Below, in pieces: positions 34,239 through 43,276 of a stretch of 64,000 nucleotides of DNA. How positions within the stretch are numbered: position 1 is the first letter of the stretch; every line of letters begins with the position of its first letter. The notes under the pieces were generated by a model. It saw nothing but the letters and a program-made list of their open reading frames with translations. It made no database searches and was not told the DNA's origin. The position numbers and the translations under genes are program-made. The DNA comes from RGIG5612 sp050944475 (GTDB lineage: Bacteria; Bacillota; Clostridia; Lachnospirales; Lachnospiraceae), in the NCBI GenBank assembly GCA_050944475.1, contig JBMNRD010000005.1, positions 110,693 to 174,692 on the forward strand, written 5' to 3'.

Positions 34239-35160
34239 GCATGAACCCGTTCTCCTTAATGAGGTGATTGACAGCTTGAACATCAAGCCGGAGGGAATCT
34301 ACGTAGACGGCACCCTCGGAGGAGCAGGACATTCTCAGGAGATTGCGGCAAGGCTTGATGGCGGAATGCTGATAGGAATAGACCGGGATGAGGATGCGAT
34401 TTCAGCGGCGTCACAAAGGCTTTCAGGCATCACCGCCAATATAAAAATAGTAAAGGACAATTACATCAACATTCCCCGGATACTTGACAAATTGGGGATA
34501 CAAAAGGTTGACGGGATACTTCTGGATATAGGCGTTTCATCATATCAGCTTGATAATCCGGAGAGAGGATTTACTTACAGGGAAGATGCGGTCCTGGACA
34601 TGAGGATGGACAAGGACGCGGTCCTGACCGCAGCCGACATAGTCAACGGTTACCCGAGGGAAGAGCTTGCAAGGATAATCAGGGAATACGGCGAAGATGA
34701 TTTCGCAAACAATATTGCAAGGCACATTGTAAACGAACGCGAAAAATCCCCCATTACCACTACCATGCAGCTGGCGCGGATTGTGGAGCAGGCCATACCG
34801 GCGGCGGTGAAACGGGGAAGGGGAGGACTAGCGAGGAAGACCTTTCAGGCACTCAGGATCGAAGTGAACGCGGAGCTGGATGTGCTGGCAGGGTCCATAC
34901 AAAACCTGATAGACAGACTGACACCTCAAGGCAGGCTGGCAATAATCACATTTCATTCCTTGGAGGACAGAATTGTGAAACAGGAGTTCAAAAGGGCGGA
35001 AAATCCATGTACCTGCCCGCCGCAGTTTCCCGTATGTATATGCGGGGCAGTGCCAAAGGGCAGAATAATTACAAAAAAACCCATAGTTCCTTCAAAAGAC
35101 GAAGGGGAAAGAAATAAGAGGGCGACCAGTGCGAAACTCAGAGTATTTGAAAAAAAGTAA
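34228..35160 (+). CDS. rsmH: 16S rRNA (cytosine-1402-N4)-methyltransferase
   Basis: This 310-aa RsmH (MraW) has the HEPVLLNEVI start, SAM-binding YVDGTLGGAGHS, LLDIGVSSYQLDNPERGFTYREDA, ARKTFQALRIEVNAEL and ITFHSLEDRIVK, all diagnostic. It methylates C1402 in the decoding centre together with RsmI. The start is TTG at 34228, inside the end of mraZ, with GGGAGAG upstream; no ATG fits the conserved N-terminus better. It is translationally coupled to mraZ. Confidence 0.96.
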   Translation: MEFKHEPVLLNEVIDSLNIKPEGIYVDGTLGGAGHSQEIAARLDGGMLIGIDRDEDAISAASQRLSGITANIKIVKDNYINIPRILDKLGIQKVDGILLDIGVSSYQLDNPERGFTYREDAVLDMRMDKDAVLTAADIVNGYPREELARIIREYGEDDFANNIARHIVNEREKSPITTTMQLARIVEQAIPAAVKRGRGGLARKTFQALRIEVNAELDVLAGSIQNLIDRLTPQGRLAIITFHSLEDRIVKQEFKRAENPCTCPPQFPVCICGAVPKGRIITKKPIVPSKDEGERNKRATSAKLRVFEKK

Positions 35161-35653
35161 ATATAATACAGCCATGAGTATCTATATCGGAGGAAGTGCG
35201 GCTCCGGTAATCCGTCAGGAGCCGGAAAGAAAGCCCGTTGTACGAATCGAGCCTGAGGAAAAAAGACGCAAAAATACTCGGACAGCGGCAAGGGCGGCCG
35301 AGCTTGCAAGAAGAAAAAAGGCCCAAAAGCGCAAGGCGATATTTACGGCGGGCGGAATTCTTGCTGCCTTCGGTGTGCTAATCGGAATGGTGTTAATAAT
35401 GCTGACCGCATCCGTAAGAAACAGCGAGCTGTCAAGGGAAATCAGAAATCTTGAATATGAACTTTCGGAAATCCGCGTCAAAAATGATTCGACAGCCTTT
35501 GATATCAGCAAGTCCGTTGACCTGAACACGATAATCAAGTCCGCAAGCGAGGATTTGGGAATGGTGAGAAGCAGTACCGATCAAGTTGTGTTATTTAAGG
35601 CGGCTGACTCGGAGTACATAAAGCAGGTAGCTAATCTGTCAATGGATGATTAA
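35129..35653 (+). CDS. ftsL: FtsL/DivIC-like cell-division protein
   Basis: This 174-aa bitopic protein has a basic cytoplasmic part (KRRKNTRTAARAAELARRKK), one membrane helix (about residues 69-91, FTAGGILAAFGVLIGMVLIM) and a short extracytoplasmic coiled coil (ELSREIRNLEYELSEIRVK) followed by DLGMVRS. This and its place between rsmH and a class B PBP identify FtsL. The start is uncertain: GTG at 35129 inside rsmH has an AGAGGG site; ATG at 35174 has none but gives a more usual length. FtsL stabilises the divisome with DivIB/FtsQ and DivIC. Confidence 0.82.
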   Translation: MRNSEYLKKSKYNTAMSIYIGGSAAPVIRQEPERKPVVRIEPEEKRRKNTRTAARAAELARRKKAQKRKAIFTAGGILAAFGVLIGMVLIMLTASVRNSELSREIRNLEYELSEIRVKNDSTAFDISKSVDLNTIIKSASEDLGMVRSSTDQVVLFKAADSEYIKQVANLSMDD

Positions 35654-35761
35654 AAAAGGGTTTACATTTTACGGACAGCCATTACAATAGTGTGTGCTGT
35701 CCGTAATTGGCTTCAGGGGAAAGATGCCGCGTATGGAAGACGGGGCAATCGTACCGGTGTA

Positions 35762-37714
35762 ATGGCAAAAAAACAGAGTACCGAAAATAAAATATATAAG
35801 CGTTCAAGGGCGGTTGTAATACTGCTTTTTCTTTCACTAATACTTGTTGCGGTCAGGATGGTTACCATTTTCCTGTTCGACGGTGAGAAGTATGTAAGGG
35901 CCGCGCTTTCCCAGTCTGAACAGGAGCTTCAGACCATAACTGCCAAAAGGGGCGATATTATGGACAGGAACGGCGTTGTGCTGGCAACGAGCAATGTCAC
36001 CTACAACCTGATTCTTGACCCGAAGCTGATACTCACCAATCCCGACAGGTATTTAGAGCCTACATTAAATCTGATAAACGAATGCTTCGGACTTGAAACC
36101 GGCCCGCTGAAAGATAAGGTAAATGAAAAATCCGACAGCCATTACGTTGTCCTTTTAAAAAATCTTCCGTATTCAAATGTGGAAGAGTTCATTGCAAAAG
36201 AAGAAAAGGATGCCGATGTGGCGGGCGTGTGGCTTGAGGAGAATTATCTGCGAAATTATGCCTACGGTACCCTTGCCTGCTCAACGCTGGGCTTTATGGA
36301 AGTGGGCGGGGGAGCATACGGATTGGAATATGAATATGATGATGAACTGACCGGAACGGACGGACGGGAATATTCATATGTAAATAATGAAAATATCCTT
36401 GAAACACAACGCATAGAGGCTATAAACGGGAATTCTCTCAAGATCACGATAGATTATAATATCCAGACCATTGTTGAAAGGAATATCGAGGATTTTCTTA
36501 AGGATACAGAGGCAAAAACGGTATCAGTGCTGGTTCAGAATCCAAGTACCGGCGAGATTATTGCCATGGCGGACAGCGGCAATTTTGACTGTAACAGTCC
36601 CAGAGATTTGTCCGCCCATTATACAGAAGAAGAGCTAAAGGAAATGAGTGATGAAGAAACCACAAATGCCTTAAGCGAAATCTGGAAGAATTTCTGCATT
36701 ACACAGAGCTTTGAGCCCGGATCCACTGCCAAGCCGTTTACCTTGGCGGCCGGCCTTGAGGAGGACAGTGTAAGGCTTGACGATAAATATACCTGTGAGG
36801 GCAGCGTGGAATTTCTTGAGCATACCGTAAAGTGCCATATTAATTCAGGGCACGGGACCCTTAACACAAAGCAGGCAATAGCGGATTCCTGCAATGTGGC
36901 CTTGATGGGCATGGCCGAAAAAATAGGTGTTTCCGATTTTGTAAAGTACCAGAAGAAATTCGGATTCGGCCAATATACGGGCATTGACCTTCCGAATGAA
37001 ATGAATTGCATGCATCTTCTCTATAATGAGGAAAACATGAAGGAAATTGACTTGGCAACAAATTCCTTCGGGCAGAACTTCAATGTAACAATGATTCAGC
37101 TCAGCACGGCATTCTGCTCCCTGATTAACGGGGGATATTATTACAAGCCGTATATGATGAAAGGAATATACAATGAAATAGGTGAACTCGTAAAGTCAAA
37201 TGACAGGATACTGGTTTCCCGCACGGTATCTCCTGAAACCTCTGTTGTCATTAAGGAATGCCTGCGGGCAGTCGTCACCGAGGGAACGGGAACCTCCGCC
37301 GCTGTTGACGGGTATGTTATATCCGGAAAGACGGGAACGGCCGAAAAATCGGGAAGGGAAGAGGGTGTATACCTGGTTTCCTTTATTGGATTTGCCCCTT
37401 ATGACAGACCCGAGGTTGTCTGCTATGTTGTCATTGACGAGCCGGAAACGGGTGACAGAGGCGTAGTGTCAGCCGAACTTTTCAGCTCAATCATGTCAGA
37501 GGTGCTGCCGTACCTGAACGTGACTCCGGGGTCAATGGACAAGGACCCGGAGAGGGCCGCTGCGGGCACCGTGGAGAATGAAGCCGGTGATGACGAGGAA
37601 GATGCCGGAGAGATTGGTGAGGCCGAAGATAACGGAGAGACCGGCGAGGCGGAAAATGATGATACTGCCAGTGAAGTAACAAATGAGGAGCCGGAAGGAC
37701 ATGATGACGAGTAA
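35762..37714 (+). CDS. ftsI: class B penicillin-binding protein (FtsI/SpoVD-like transpeptidase)
   Basis: This 650-aa protein has one N-terminal membrane helix (about 18-38, VVILLFLSLILVAVRMVTIF), a dimerisation domain with ITAKRGDIMDRNGVVLATS, and a transpeptidase domain: catalytic SxxK in EPGSTAKPF, SxN in DSCNVALMG, and KTG in SGKTGTAEKSG. It crosslinks septal peptidoglycan. No PASTA repeats follow; the C-terminus is a roughly 55-residue very acidic tail. The ATG at 35762 is chosen because it sits directly before the basic pre-membrane segment; the frame is open 72 bp further up. Confidence 0.93.
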   Translation: MAKKQSTENKIYKRSRAVVILLFLSLILVAVRMVTIFLFDGEKYVRAALSQSEQELQTITAKRGDIMDRNGVVLATSNVTYNLILDPKLILTNPDRYLEPTLNLINECFGLETGPLKDKVNEKSDSHYVVLLKNLPYSNVEEFIAKEEKDADVAGVWLEENYLRNYAYGTLACSTLGFMEVGGGAYGLEYEYDDELTGTDGREYSYVNNENILETQRIEAINGNSLKITIDYNIQTIVERNIEDFLKDTEAKTVSVLVQNPSTGEIIAMADSGNFDCNSPRDLSAHYTEEELKEMSDEETTNALSEIWKNFCITQSFEPGSTAKPFTLAAGLEEDSVRLDDKYTCEGSVEFLEHTVKCHINSGHGTLNTKQAIADSCNVALMGMAEKIGVSDFVKYQKKFGFGQYTGIDLPNEMNCMHLLYNEENMKEIDLATNSFGQNFNVTMIQLSTAFCSLINGGYYYKPYMMKGIYNEIGELVKSNDRILVSRTVSPETSVVIKECLRAVVTEGTGTSAAVDGYVISGKTGTAEKSGREEGVYLVSFIGFAPYDRPEVVCYVVIDEPETGDRGVVSAELFSSIMSEVLPYLNVTPGSMDKDPERAAAGTVENEAGDDEEDAGEIGEAEDNGETGEAENDDTASEVTNEEPEGHDDE

Positions 37715-37755
37715 TATGAGAAGCTGATAAAACATGGAAATTGAGGCGTAAATAG

Positions 37756-38721
37756 ATGGATATTTTTTTATTTTTATCATTGGGCGTGAGCTTTATTATC
37801 GGGGTTATTTTCTGCCCGGTAATGATTCCCCTTCTGCACCGGATGAAGTTCGGACAACAGATAAGGCAGGAGGGGCCTAAGGAGCACCTTAAAAAATCGG
37901 GAACCCCTACAATGGGCGGTATTGTAATAATGATATCAATGCTGATAGGCACCGCATTATTGTCCGGCAATTATCCGGATGTATACTTCATAATGCTGTT
38001 TTCATTGCTTTTCGGACTCATAGGACTGATTGACGACATACTGAAAATAGTCAGGCGGCGGTCTGAAGGGCTAAAAGCCTGGCAAAAAATGGGCCTGCAG
38101 GTAATCGTCTGTGCGGCCATGCTGATTTATGCAGGTGTTTTTTCCTCATCTAAAACTACGACCATTGTTCCGTTCATAGGAAGGATTGACATGGGAGGAT
38201 GGTTTTATCCGCTTGCGGCTTTCGCCGTTCTCGGTACGGTAAACGGGGCCAATTTCACGGACGGCGTGGACGGGCTTGCAAGCAACGTAACTATAATAAT
38301 TGCAGGCTTTTTTGCCGTTGCGGCTATTATCCTTAAAAACGATGCGGCACCGGCGCAGTTTGCCATGATTGGCTCGCTGATGGCCTTTCTTATTTTTAAT
38401 ACATATCCGGCGAAGGTGTTTATGGGTGACACAGGATCCCTTGGGATAGGAGGCTTTGTTGCAATTACGGCATTGATGACGGAGATGCCCGTCTTTTTAC
38501 TGCTCACGGCGTTTATTTATCTTATTGAAATTGTTTCCGTCATCTTGCAGGTGGGATATTTTAAGGCGACCCATGGAAAAAGACTCTTTAAAATGGCTCC
38601 GATTCATCACCATTTTGAGCTTATGGGCTGGTCGGAAACAAGGGTAGTAGCTGTATTTACGGTAATAACGGCACTTCTGAGCGTGGTGGCCTACATCGGG
38701 CTGAGGGTTGCCGTCGGATAG
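37756..38721 (+). CDS. mraY: phospho-N-acetylmuramoyl-pentapeptide-transferase
   Basis: This 321-aa, roughly ten-helix membrane enzyme makes lipid I from UDP-MurNAc-pentapeptide and undecaprenyl phosphate. Signatures are the GPKEHLKKSGTPTMGG loop, GLIDDILK (catalytic Asp pair), NFTDGVDGLAS, the YPAKVFMGDTGSLGIGG loop and HHHFELMGW near the end. All catalytic residues are visible. It follows ftsI and precedes murD in the usual order; murE and murF are not in this window. Confidence 0.97.
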   Translation: MDIFLFLSLGVSFIIGVIFCPVMIPLLHRMKFGQQIRQEGPKEHLKKSGTPTMGGIVIMISMLIGTALLSGNYPDVYFIMLFSLLFGLIGLIDDILKIVRRRSEGLKAWQKMGLQVIVCAAMLIYAGVFSSSKTTTIVPFIGRIDMGGWFYPLAAFAVLGTVNGANFTDGVDGLASNVTIIIAGFFAVAAIILKNDAAPAQFAMIGSLMAFLIFNTYPAKVFMGDTGSLGIGGFVAITALMTEMPVFLLLTAFIYLIEIVSVILQVGYFKATHGKRLFKMAPIHHHFELMGWSETRVVAVFTVITALLSVVAYIGLRVAVG

Positions 38722-38734
38722 ATTGGTAAGCAAT

Positions 38735-40105
38735 ATGGATTTATTTACCGGTAAGGAAATAAAGGATTATAAATACCTGATTTACGGCATGGGAGTCAGC
38801 GGAAAGGGAGTTGCGATGCTCCTTCATCGCCTTGGAGCCTGCGTCGGGCTTTTTGATTCAAACGAAAAGCTGAACATGGCCGAACTTGCAGCCGAGCTAT
38901 GTCTTGATGAGGATACGGAGATATTTCAAGGCAGGCTGAATGCCGAGGATGTGAAGGAGTATGACATTATTACCCTCAGTCCGGGGATTTCCGCCTTTCT
39001 GCCCGAGCTTCTCAGCCTTAATAAGCCGGTGTTGGGAGAAATAGAGCTGGCATATACGGCAGCTCGCGGGCGGCTTGTCGCCATTACCGGAACTAACGGA
39101 AAAACGACAACAACGGCTCTTGTGGGAGAGATTATGAAAGCTGCCTTCGGAGACGTGCAGGTGGTCGGCAATATCGGAACTTCCTACGCATCGATTGCCG
39201 ACAGCTTAACTGAAGAAAGCATTACTGTTGCGGAAATTTCAAGCTTCCAGTTAGAGAGCATAAGCCGTTTTCATCCTCAGGTCAGTGCAATCTTGAATCT
39301 TACCCCGGATCACCTTGACAGGCATGGAACATTCGAAAATTATGCAAGGACAAAGTGCCTTATTGCTTCCAATCAAAGCGGGAAGGATAAGTGCATAATA
39401 AATTACGATGATGAATACCTGCGCAGCCTCAGCAGGGGTCTTACGCCCGAGATAATATATTTTTCAAGGCTTGAGAGGCTGGAGAAAGGTGTTTATTTGG
39501 ATGGCGAAGACATCATGTTTGGCGACGGCAGAGACGCCCTCAAGGTGATGGGCAAAAAAGAAACGAACCTTATGGGAGACCATAATCTTGAGAATGTCAT
39601 GGCAGCCATCGGAATCTCTTATGCCATGGGAGCGGACCTCGCCCTGATATCCGCTGTAATCGGAGATTTTAAGGCTGTTGAACACAGAATAGAGTATGTT
39701 TGCACTAAAAAAGGGGTTGCATACTACAACGACTCAAAGGGCACAAATACGGATGCGGCAGCCAAGGCGGTAGCTTCAATGAATGTGCCGACCATATTGA
39801 TTGCCGGCGGTTACGACAAGGGGGCCGACTTTACAGAATGGATTAAGGGTTTCGACGGACGGATAAAGGAGATGATTCTCATCGGGCAGACTGCTGTGAA
39901 GATAAGGGATGCAGCGCTTGGATGCGGATTTGCCGATATAAAAATGGCGGGAAGTCTTGAGGATGCCGTGAAAACTGCTGCCGCGGACGCAAACGAGGGT
40001 GAGGCCGTGCTGCTTTCACCGGCCTGTGCAAGCTGGGGGCAGTTTGACAACTACGAACAGAGGGGACGCTTATTCAAGGAATATGTGCGCGCCCTTGATG
40101 ATTGA
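38735..40105 (+). CDS. murD: UDP-N-acetylmuramoyl-L-alanine--D-glutamate ligase
   Basis: This 456-aa cytoplasmic Mur ligase adds D-Glu to UDP-MurNAc-L-Ala. It has the N-terminal Rossmann YGMGVSGKGVAMLL, ATP-binding ITGTNGKTTTTALVGE, EISSFQLESI, LNLTPDHLDRHGT and YYNDSKGTNTDAA. The ATG at 38735 is 13 bp after the mraY stop; a TTG 27 bp earlier lies within mraY and is less likely. Its stop is next to the ftsW ribosome site. Confidence 0.97.
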   Translation: MDLFTGKEIKDYKYLIYGMGVSGKGVAMLLHRLGACVGLFDSNEKLNMAELAAELCLDEDTEIFQGRLNAEDVKEYDIITLSPGISAFLPELLSLNKPVLGEIELAYTAARGRLVAITGTNGKTTTTALVGEIMKAAFGDVQVVGNIGTSYASIADSLTEESITVAEISSFQLESISRFHPQVSAILNLTPDHLDRHGTFENYARTKCLIASNQSGKDKCIINYDDEYLRSLSRGLTPEIIYFSRLERLEKGVYLDGEDIMFGDGRDALKVMGKKETNLMGDHNLENVMAAIGISYAMGADLALISAVIGDFKAVEHRIEYVCTKKGVAYYNDSKGTNTDAAAKAVASMNVPTILIAGGYDKGADFTEWIKGFDGRIKEMILIGQTAVKIRDAALGCGFADIKMAGSLEDAVKTAAADANEGEAVLLSPACASWGQFDNYEQRGRLFKEYVRALDD

Positions 40106-40122
40106 ACAACAGGAAGGTGGCA

Positions 40123-41337
40123 ATGGCAAAGGAAGATAGCAGCGAAAAAAGAATATTGTCTGATGAGCCGGCAGTTGCTGAAGGAAAATCCTCAGGAATA
40201 GACTGGACACTGTTACTGGCTGTTGTGGCATTGATTGTTTTCGGACTTATTATGCTTTACAGTGCCAGTGCTTATAATGCCCGGTTAAAATTCGGATCCT
40301 CAAGCTGGTATGTAAAAAAACAGCTTATCGCCACAGCCATAGGCGCGGCGGGGTTGTTCTTTGCGACAATCATTCCGTATGATGTTTGGAAAAGTAAAAT
40401 CAGCATTTTTATTTATCTGCTGTCTCTGGGTTTAGTGTTGCTTGTGCTGACGCCCCTCGGGGTAGACAACAACGGCATAACCAGATGGATTGATTTGAAA
40501 TTTTTTATCCTTCAACCCTCAGAAGTTGTCAAGGTGGCGGTAATTTTGATTACGTCCGCCCTGATTTACAAATACAGAAGCAGCATGGATAAAATCAAAA
40601 ACTATATCATAATACTTATTATCCTGACGTTAAGCGCGGGGTTGGTTGCCATACTGACCGAAGACCTCGGTACGGCGATAATTATTTTCGGGATAGGATT
40701 TGTGATGCTTTTTGTGTCATGTCATAAAAGAGGATATAATCTCATAACTTTGCTCCTGGCAATTATCGTCGGCGTCATATTTGTGGTTTCAAGGCCCCAT
40801 CGCATGGATCGGATAAGGGCCTGGATTAATGTTGATGCCTATGCGGATAATGAAAGCTTTCAGATTGTGCAGGCACTATACGCGATAGGATCCGGCGGGA
40901 TTGTCGGCAAAGGATTGGGGAACAGCACTCAGAAGATGTTCGTCCCGGAGGCGCAAAATGACATGATTTTTGCCATTATCTGTGAGGAACTGGGGATAAT
41001 CGGCGGCATATTGCTTTTGGGGCTGTTTGCGATACTTATCTGGCGCCTATGGAAAATATACAAGGAAAATGATGATTGTTTCGGAAGGCTGATAATAACA
41101 GGAGTCATCGCGCATCTGGGCATTCAGATATTCATGAACGTTGCAGTTGTAACCGGTCTGATTCCAAACACGGGAGTGCCGCTTCCTTTTATAAGTTACG
41201 GAGGTTCGTCGGTTATCATGACAATGGTGGAAATAGGACTTGTGCAGTCGGTTGCATGCGGAAACACGATAAGGAAAAGGGTGCCGAATACGGTAATGAG
41301 GGAAGACAAGGAAAAAGGAATTATTTATTACAGATGA
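40123..41337 (+). CDS. ftsW: FtsW lipid II polymerase (SEDS family)
   Basis: This 404-aa, roughly ten-helix SEDS glycosyltransferase works with the class B PBP to build the septum. It has IMLYSASAYNA in the first helix region, LKFFILQPSEVVKVAVIL, the AILTEDLGTAIIIF catalytic-region Asp, GSGGIVGKGLGNSTQK, PEAQNDMIFAIICEELG and GVPLPFISYGGSS. The ATG at 40123 has GGAAGGTGG upstream; a TTG at 40102 is open but has no ribosome site. The stop overlaps the next ATG by 4 nt. Confidence 0.95.
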   Translation: MAKEDSSEKRILSDEPAVAEGKSSGIDWTLLLAVVALIVFGLIMLYSASAYNARLKFGSSSWYVKKQLIATAIGAAGLFFATIIPYDVWKSKISIFIYLLSLGLVLLVLTPLGVDNNGITRWIDLKFFILQPSEVVKVAVILITSALIYKYRSSMDKIKNYIIILIILTLSAGLVAILTEDLGTAIIIFGIGFVMLFVSCHKRGYNLITLLLAIIVGVIFVVSRPHRMDRIRAWINVDAYADNESFQIVQALYAIGSGGIVGKGLGNSTQKMFVPEAQNDMIFAIICEELGIIGGILLLGLFAILIWRLWKIYKENDDCFGRLIITGVIAHLGIQIFMNVAVVTGLIPNTGVPLPFISYGGSSVIMTMVEIGLVQSVACGNTIRKRVPNTVMREDKEKGIIYYR

Positions 41338-41882
41338 AAAAAACGGTCACAATCATTTCAATAATATGCGTTATCATAATAGCGGCGGCAGTCTTGTTTC
41401 TGACAGGAACTATCAGTGTGGAAGCAAGGGGAAAGGAAGAAAATGATTCGCTCCCGCCGCTGGCATATGTTTTATATATGGACGCGTTTGTGGAAATTGA
41501 CAGGGACGGAGTTGCCCTGTCCATGTCACCGATAAGGCCGGAAGGAATGGCAGAGATATCCGGTATTTCCTTCGGGCATATTGTGGTTGGTAAAAAGCCG
41601 GTCGCCGACGACGAAAAGAAGCTTGAGTATGCGTTGAGTGTTGCGGCTGAGCTGAAAAATGTCGGGATTGATGAAATAGGAGAGATATTTGCCACATCGG
41701 GCGGCACGATTATAATGTATATGGACAATGTAAAAATAGACCTTGGCGAAAACAGGAAAACAGCTGAAAAAATTGAGGATTTGAAAAGTTTTACCCATGA
41801 GCTGAAGGGATTATCCGGAACATTGAATATGCGCGAGGCTGATACCAACGATATGGGTTACACATTCAAGAAATCCAAATAG
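41334..41882 (+). CDS. FtsQ/DivIB-like division protein, short and divergent
   Basis: This 182-aa bitopic protein has an N-terminal helix (about residues 4-26, VTIISIICVIIIAAAVLFLTG) and an extracytoplasmic part with YVLYMDAFVEIDRDGVALS, ISGISFGHIVVGKKP and IGEIFATSGGTIIMYMDNVKIDLG, which resembles the beta domain of DivIB/FtsQ. The POTRA domain seems to be missing: only about 25 residues separate the helix from the beta domain. Position between ftsW and ftsZ and ATGA coupling to ftsW support the role. It is shorter than usual (DivIB about 260 aa). Confidence 0.7.
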   Translation: MKKTVTIISIICVIIIAAAVLFLTGTISVEARGKEENDSLPPLAYVLYMDAFVEIDRDGVALSMSPIRPEGMAEISGISFGHIVVGKKPVADDEKKLEYALSVAAELKNVGIDEIGEIFATSGGTIIMYMDNVKIDLGENRKTAEKIEDLKSFTHELKGLSGTLNMREADTNDMGYTFKKSK

Positions 41883-41905
41883 ATAAAGGGATTCAAAAAA
41901 TATGG

Positions 41906-41934
41906 TTGAATTTTATCCGGAAAAAATATATCAT
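41906..41934 (+). promoter_or_regulatory. candidate ftsZ promoter
   Basis: TTGAAT (41906-41911), 17-bp spacer, TATCAT (41929-41934) lies in the 87-bp gap before ftsZ. It would allow extra ftsZ transcription besides read-through from the cluster, as seen in many bacteria. Confidence 0.5.
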
Positions 41935-41969
41935 TATAAGGATAAAAGGGGATAGCGAGGAGACTTAAT

Positions 41970-43199
41970 ATGTCAGGATATGAATTCGAGTATGAAAGAG
42001 GCGCACGAATCGTTGTCATGGGCGTCGGTGGTGCCGGGAATAACGCCATAAACAGAATGATTGAGAGCGGAGTGCAGCTTGTGGAGTTCATTGCCATCAA
42101 TACGGACAGGCAGGCTCTTGCTTCATGTAATGCTCCCGTTACCATTCAAATCGGAGAAAAGCTTACAAAGGGCCTGGGCGCCGGAGCACAGCCCGAGATT
42201 GGTCAGAAGGCCGCTGAAGAGACTATGGAAAATATAGAGAAGTCAATAGCCGGTGCGGACATGATCTTCTTGACTTGCGGCATGGGAGGAGGAACCGGAA
42301 CAGGCGCGACTCCCATAATCGCCAAGGCGGCCAGAGATATGGGAATCCTTACGGTTGCCATTGTTACGAAGCCGTTCAGATTTGAGAACAAGACCAGAAT
42401 GAACAATGCGCTGATGGGTATTGAAAAACTGAAGGAGGTTGTTGATACCCTGATTGTTATTCCAAATGACAAGTTGCTTGAGATTGTTGACAGACGCACA
42501 TCCATCAAGGATGCATTTAAGAAGGCTGATGAGGTGCTTGAGCAGTCCGTCAGCGGAATAACCGACCTGATTAATATCCCGTCACTTATTAACCTTGATT
42601 TTGCCGACGTACGTGCGGTTATGCTTAACAAGGGCATTGCTCATATCGGAATCGGTTCCGCCAGCGGAGACAATAAGGCAGAGGAAGCAGTCAAGTATGC
42701 AGTTACTTCGCCGCTTCTTGAGACCAGCATTAAGGGTGCAACCCATGTCATCATCAATATTACCGGTGATATTTCCCTTATTGAGACAAATGATGCCGCA
42801 ACCTATGTTCAGGATCTTGCCGGAGATTCTGCAAATATCATCTTCGGCGCCCGCTATGAGGAGGAACCTGCCGACACATGCACCATTACGGTTATTGCCA
42901 CGGGCATTGCCGACTCGGATGTTAAGATGTCAACTCCCCATGCAAGGGACAGCAGGTTTGTACAGGGGATGGGGCAGCCGAGGAGTCTGGCAGGGGCATT
43001 TGCTACCAAGAAACCCGGCACAGCCTTTCCGGGAACCATGCAGACTGAGGATTACGTCCCGATGGGTCAGGGCTTCGATCAGCCCGAAAGAGAGCTTGAT
43101 ACAATCAAACCGAAGCTTGATTTCACGCCTCCCAGGCAGCCAAGGCCGCAGACCGGCACAAAGGATATTACAATTCCCGATTTTCTTAAAAAGAGATAG
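41970..43199 (+). CDS. ftsZ: cell-division GTPase FtsZ
   Basis: This 409-aa tubulin homologue has VMGVGGAGNNAINRM, the tubulin signature GGGTGTGATP (about residues 105-114), the NLDFADVRAVM T7-loop region with catalytic Asp, a variable linker, and the conserved C-terminal peptide KDITIPDFLKKR that binds FtsA/SepF. It polymerises into the Z ring. AGCGAGGAG precedes the ATG. It is the last gene of the cluster, followed by a terminator. Confidence 0.98.
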   Translation: MSGYEFEYERGARIVVMGVGGAGNNAINRMIESGVQLVEFIAINTDRQALASCNAPVTIQIGEKLTKGLGAGAQPEIGQKAAEETMENIEKSIAGADMIFLTCGMGGGTGTGATPIIAKAARDMGILTVAIVTKPFRFENKTRMNNALMGIEKLKEVVDTLIVIPNDKLLEIVDRRTSIKDAFKKADEVLEQSVSGITDLINIPSLINLDFADVRAVMLNKGIAHIGIGSASGDNKAEEAVKYAVTSPLLETSIKGATHVIINITGDISLIETNDAATYVQDLAGDSANIIFGARYEEEPADTCTITVIATGIADSDVKMSTPHARDSRFVQGMGQPRSLAGAFATKKPGTAFPGTMQTEDYVPMGQGFDQPERELDTIKPKLDFTPPRQPRPQTGTKDITIPDFLKKR

Positions 43200-43213
43200 C
43201 GTTTTCAAATACC

Positions 43214-43245
43214 GGGGCTGTCGCTTGGCGGCAGCCCTGTTTTTG
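43214..43245 (+). terminator. terminator after ftsZ
   Basis: GGGCTGTCG (43215-43223) pairs with CGGCAGCCC (43229-43237) with one G-T wobble and a short loop, and a TGTTTTTG tract follows. It closes the division cluster before ogg. Confidence 0.85.
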
Positions 43246-43276
43246 TGTATATGCGGGTAACAAGAAGGATTGAAGA

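Noticed and set aside
41076..41333. Long N-terminal extension of the FtsQ-like protein reading back into ftsW
   Set aside because: The upstream frame runs within ftsW in another phase and lacks protein-like composition; the ATG overlapping the ftsW stop begins a proper membrane helix.
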